The translations under genes were made by a program, and so were the position numbers. From Candidatus Gastranaerophilales bacterium (lineage in GTDB: Bacteria; Cyanobacteriota; Vampirovibrionia; Gastranaerophilales; Gastranaerophilaceae): a stretch of 7,542 nt of DNA. Where the stretch lies: assembly GCA_021199975.1 (NCBI GenBank), contig JAJQHF010000197.1, forward strand, positions 1 to 7,542, given 5' to 3'. Below the pieces are notes generated by a model, which saw only the letters and a program-made list of their open reading frames with translations, was not told where the DNA came from and made no database searches. This document shows positions 5,716-7,542 of the stretch, piece after piece (within the stretch, counting starts at the first letter, position 1; every line of letters begins with the position of its first letter).

Positions 5716-5736
5716 AATATAATAAAATATTATATT
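5716..5736. repeat. AT-only 9-bp inverted repeat between acetyltransferase and radical SAM genes
   Basis: AATATAATA (5716-5724) and TATTATATT (5728-5736) are perfect inverted copies separated by three A residues. On the - strand the repeat contains a perfect TATAAT (5729-5734), so it may supply a -10 element for the radical SAM gene, although no good -35 is found 17 bases upstream of it. No T-run follows on the - strand, so it does not look like a terminator. Perfect symmetry in such an AT-rich gap may also be chance. Confidence 0.35.
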
Positions 5737-5738
5737 TA

Positions 5739-6362
5739 TCAACAATTACGAAACATGGAAAACTGTTTAACGCTGCTGCCTGAAAGATTAGCAGCGGTAT
5801 TTAAGTAAAATCCGAAATGTTTATATATTTCAACATTAACAGCTTTTTGAGTTTCCAAACAGCAGCCGATATTTTGGCAGTCCAGCCATTTTAAGAAAGG
5901 TTTAATAGTCCTTGAACCAAATTTTTTTCCCTGCATGGAAGGAATTACACAAAATTGAAAAATATACCAGGGATTTTCTTTTTCTATATTCTTCCGCATT
6001 TTTATGCAGTTTTTTTCATACTCCAAAGAACGAAATAAAATACCTAATCCCTGATTAAAAATTATTTTTAAAGCTCCCTGTTTAATGCAGTCAAAAACAG
6101 ATAAATCTGCTCTTTTGAGAGGTGTAAATACAATTAATCCGTTAATATTTTCGCTTTCCGCAAACATGTACATTTTGTCAAAAGCGGCTTTATAAATTAC
6201 AAGATAGTATTCATATAAGGATTTTAAAGTCAAACCTGAATTTAATATATATTTGCAGCTTTCATCCTCTAAAAATGCCATAGCTGCGACTTGCGCACAT
6301 CTTTTAATATCTTTACTTGTAATTTTATACAATCCGTCAATTAATAAATCCTCTTTTTTCAT
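5739..6362 (-). CDS. GNAT-family N-acetyltransferase, substrate unknown
   Basis: The 207-aa protein carries the acetyl-CoA-binding motif A of the GNAT fold: FCVIPSMQGKKFGSRTIKPF (137-156), with the core QGKKFGS matching Q/RxxGxG/A. The following CLETQKAVNVEIYKHFGF (168-185) is the usual motif B region, in which Asn and Tyr act near the CoA thiol. The N-terminal half shows ordinary GNAT elements (DIKRCAQVAAMAF, 18-30; MFAESENINGLIVFTPL, 66-82). It is cysteine-rich for its size, with nine residues, unlike the cysteine-poor enzymes on the left. There is no signal peptide. AAGGAAG (6367-6373, complement) lies four bases before ATG. It heads a probable two-gene unit with the radical SAM gene and is divergent from the gene at 6501. 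Relatives acetylate amino groups of small molecules or proteins; nothing here identifies the acceptor. Confidence 0.82.
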   Translation of the reverse strand: MKKEDLLIDGLYKITSKDIKRCAQVAAMAFLEDESCKYILNSGLTLKSLYEYYLVIYKAAFDKMYMFAESENINGLIVFTPLKRADLSVFDCIKQGALKIIFNQGLGILFRSLEYEKNCIKMRKNIEKENPWYIFQFCVIPSMQGKKFGSRTIKPFLKWLDCQNIGCCLETQKAVNVEIYKHFGFYLNTAANLSGSSVKQFSMFRNC

Positions 6363-6394
6363 ATTTCTTCCTTAAACTTTTATTCGCCTGCAAC

Positions 6395-6473
6395 ATTATA
6401 ATCTATATTTTGATAGTTCTTCTAATATATCCTGATTAGTATAGTTAAAAACGAATACCTGCTTATATACTAA
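6395..6473. promoter_or_regulatory. divergent promoter region with 8-bp inverted repeat
   Basis: This 138-base gap (6363-6500) must hold the start signals for both divergent genes. For the - strand gene a perfect TATAAT (6395-6400, complement) lies about 32 bases before its ATG, but no strong -35 accompanies it. For the + strand gene a TATACT (6466-6471) lies 30 bases before the TTG start, again with a weak -35. TTAGTATA (6436-6443) and TATACTAA (6466-6473) are perfect inverted copies 22 bases apart, the second overlapping that -10. They could be operator half-sites or a hairpin. All of this is sequence inspection; no regulator is identified. Confidence 0.4.
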
Positions 6474-6500
6474 AGTGGAAGAAAAGAGGAGTACCAAGCT

Positions 6501-7542
6501 TTGAATTTATTACAAGAAAAAACACAAAATAATTTAAACAAAAAAATATTTACCTGTACTTTAGCAAGTGATTTACCCGAGGATTGGGATAATAATATTG
6601 AAAATAATCCGTATTTAAAAAAAGATTTCCTGACATTTATTGAACAAACTGACAATTCTCAAAAAAAATATTGTATTTTCAGAAACAGCCAAAATAAAAC
6701 AGATACCCAATTTTTAATATGCAGAACAGAAAATAACAATCTTGGTATGTTCACCCCATTTAAATTTTCAGCAACAATAAATTCAATTTATTTTCCTTTT
6801 TCAATTTCAAGTCCCGCAGGAGTATTCGGAGAAGAAACAAAAAAAGATGTAAATAAATTCCTAAAGACATTTAAAGGATTTACAATGATTGTAAACATAG
6901 AAAACAAGGACTATAAACTTTCAGACTTTACGCAGGCAGTCATTCCGCCCAAATGCTTATTTGAGATAAAGTGGCATTCCTTTAGTGAATACATGAAAGA
7001 TTTAAGAGCAGGGTACAGGCGAAGATATAATATTGCACTAAACAAATCAAAAGACTTAAAAATCCGATTCTTAAAAGATAACAAAACTGAATTTACGGAG
7101 CAAATGTATAATTTATATCTTGATATATATAATAATGCTTCCTGTAAGCTCGGAAAAGTTCCTATTGATTATTTTAAACAAGAGCGCTGTATTATTTTTG
7201 TGCTTGAAGATTCGGAAGATATTCAAGGATTTGCACAATTGTATAAAAATGGAGAAGAATTAATATTTGAATATGTCGGATTTAATAAAAAAAATGTTTT
7301 ACAATATGATACCTACATAAAAATACTGCTTGAAATTATACGCTTCGGAATTGAAAACGGATATAAAATTATAGACATGGGGCAAACCACAGATGAAACA
7401 AAGCTGAAATTAGGCTGCAGGTATAAATTCTTATATGCACTTATAAGGCATTCAAACCCAATAATAAATTTCATACTGCAAAAAATTACAACACATATAC
7501 AATACAAACCTTTAGATGAAAGCAGGTTTCATGTTTATAAGT
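6501..7542 (+). CDS. FemAB/BioF2-like GNAT-fold transferase, 3' truncated by window end
   Basis: An open frame of 347 codons runs to the window edge without a stop. It has no early ATG: TTG at 6501 is the only start candidate between the in-frame TAA at 6471 and the start of the conserved part, and AGGAG (6487-6491) lies nine bases before it. The C-terminal half resembles FemAB/BioF2-like acyltransferases of the GNAT fold. Visible are YRRRYNIALNKSKDLKIRF (172-190), a GFAQLYKNGEELIFEYVGF strand pair (243-261), YDTYIKILLEIIRFGIENGYKI (269-290, given here as separate blocks of one helix) and DMGQTTDETKLKLG (292-305), the typical 'DfG.t....K..lG' end motif. Such enzymes transfer aminoacyl or acyl groups to cell-wall precursors or lipids, or do related acylations. 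Which one applies here cannot be told. It is divergent from the GNAT gene and carries no signal peptide. Confidence 0.75.
   Translation, partial: MNLLQEKTQNNLNKKIFTCTLASDLPEDWDNNIENNPYLKKDFLTFIEQTDNSQKKYCIFRNSQNKTDTQFLICRTENNNLGMFTPFKFSATINSIYFPFSISSPAGVFGEETKKDVNKFLKTFKGFTMIVNIENKDYKLSDFTQAVIPPKCLFEIKWHSFSEYMKDLRAGYRRRYNIALNKSKDLKIRFLKDNKTEFTEQMYNLYLDIYNNASCKLGKVPIDYFKQERCIIFVLEDSEDIQGFAQLYKNGEELIFEYVGFNKKNVLQYDTYIKILLEIIRFGIENGYKIIDMGQTTDETKLKLGCRYKFLYALIRHSNPIINFILQKITTHIQYKPLDESRFHVYK

Noticed and set aside
5716..5736. AT-only palindrome as a terminator of the acetyltransferase gene
   Set aside because: The stem has no G-C pair and no T-run follows on the - strand, so it would not terminate efficiently.
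6470..6655. 61-aa - strand frame at the 5' end of the FemAB-like gene
   Set aside because: It overlaps the ribosome-binding site and beginning of the better supported + strand gene and has no recognisable features.

Overview
The window is an AT-rich bacterial chromosome segment with Shine-Dalgarno sites, standard genetic code and tightly packed genes. It suggests a low-GC bacterium, for example a Firmicute or one of the low-GC gut lineages. The sequence alone does not fix the taxon. There is no sign of phage, transposon, tRNA, rRNA or CRISPR, and no gene-free stretch exceeds about 180 bases.

The left part (1-4178, + strand) is a cysteine-biosynthesis operon: cysK (O-acetylserine sulfhydrylase), an LCM/COG3315-type SAM-dependent methyltransferase, a cystathionine gamma-lyase-type PLP enzyme (mccB-like), and a second CysK/CBS-family enzyme (mccA-like). 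The last three are nearly contiguous: a 15-nt gap, then a 4-nt overlap. The set resembles the Bacillus subtilis yrrT-mtnN-mccA-mccB operon (methionine to homocysteine to cystathionine to cysteine), but with an unrelated methyltransferase subfamily, inverted mccA/mccB order and no mtnN. A convergent Rrf2-family regulator (4175-4606, - strand, IscR/CymR-like) meets the operon end to end, with the two stop codons overlapping.

The most striking element lies between cysK and the methyltransferase. It is a 25-codon ORF (1051-1128) with a good ribosome-binding site and seven cysteine codons, six of them within the nine codons 12-20. It is followed by a near-perfect 15-bp intrinsic terminator (1150-1191) and then the downstream cysteine genes. 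The segment GGCAG, inside the last Cys codons, repeats the 3' arm of the terminator and can instead pair with its 5' arm. This is the architecture of a ribosome-mediated, cysteine-responsive transcription attenuator. Because the leader ORF starts only 21 nt after the cysK stop, it probably acts as a valve inside the operon: cysK would be made first, and readthrough into the methyltransferase-mccB-mccA part would occur when cysteinyl-tRNA is short. Both CysK-fold enzymes contain no cysteine at all, which fits proteins that must be made during cysteine starvation.

The right part (4691-7542) looks functionally separate. Two - strand genes, a radical SAM protein with an N-terminal twitch/SPASM-like cysteine domain and a GNAT acetyltransferase, probably form one unit. 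They are divergent from a + strand gene that starts at a TTG codon (6501) and runs off the window. That gene looks like a FemAB/BioF2-type GNAT-fold transferase.
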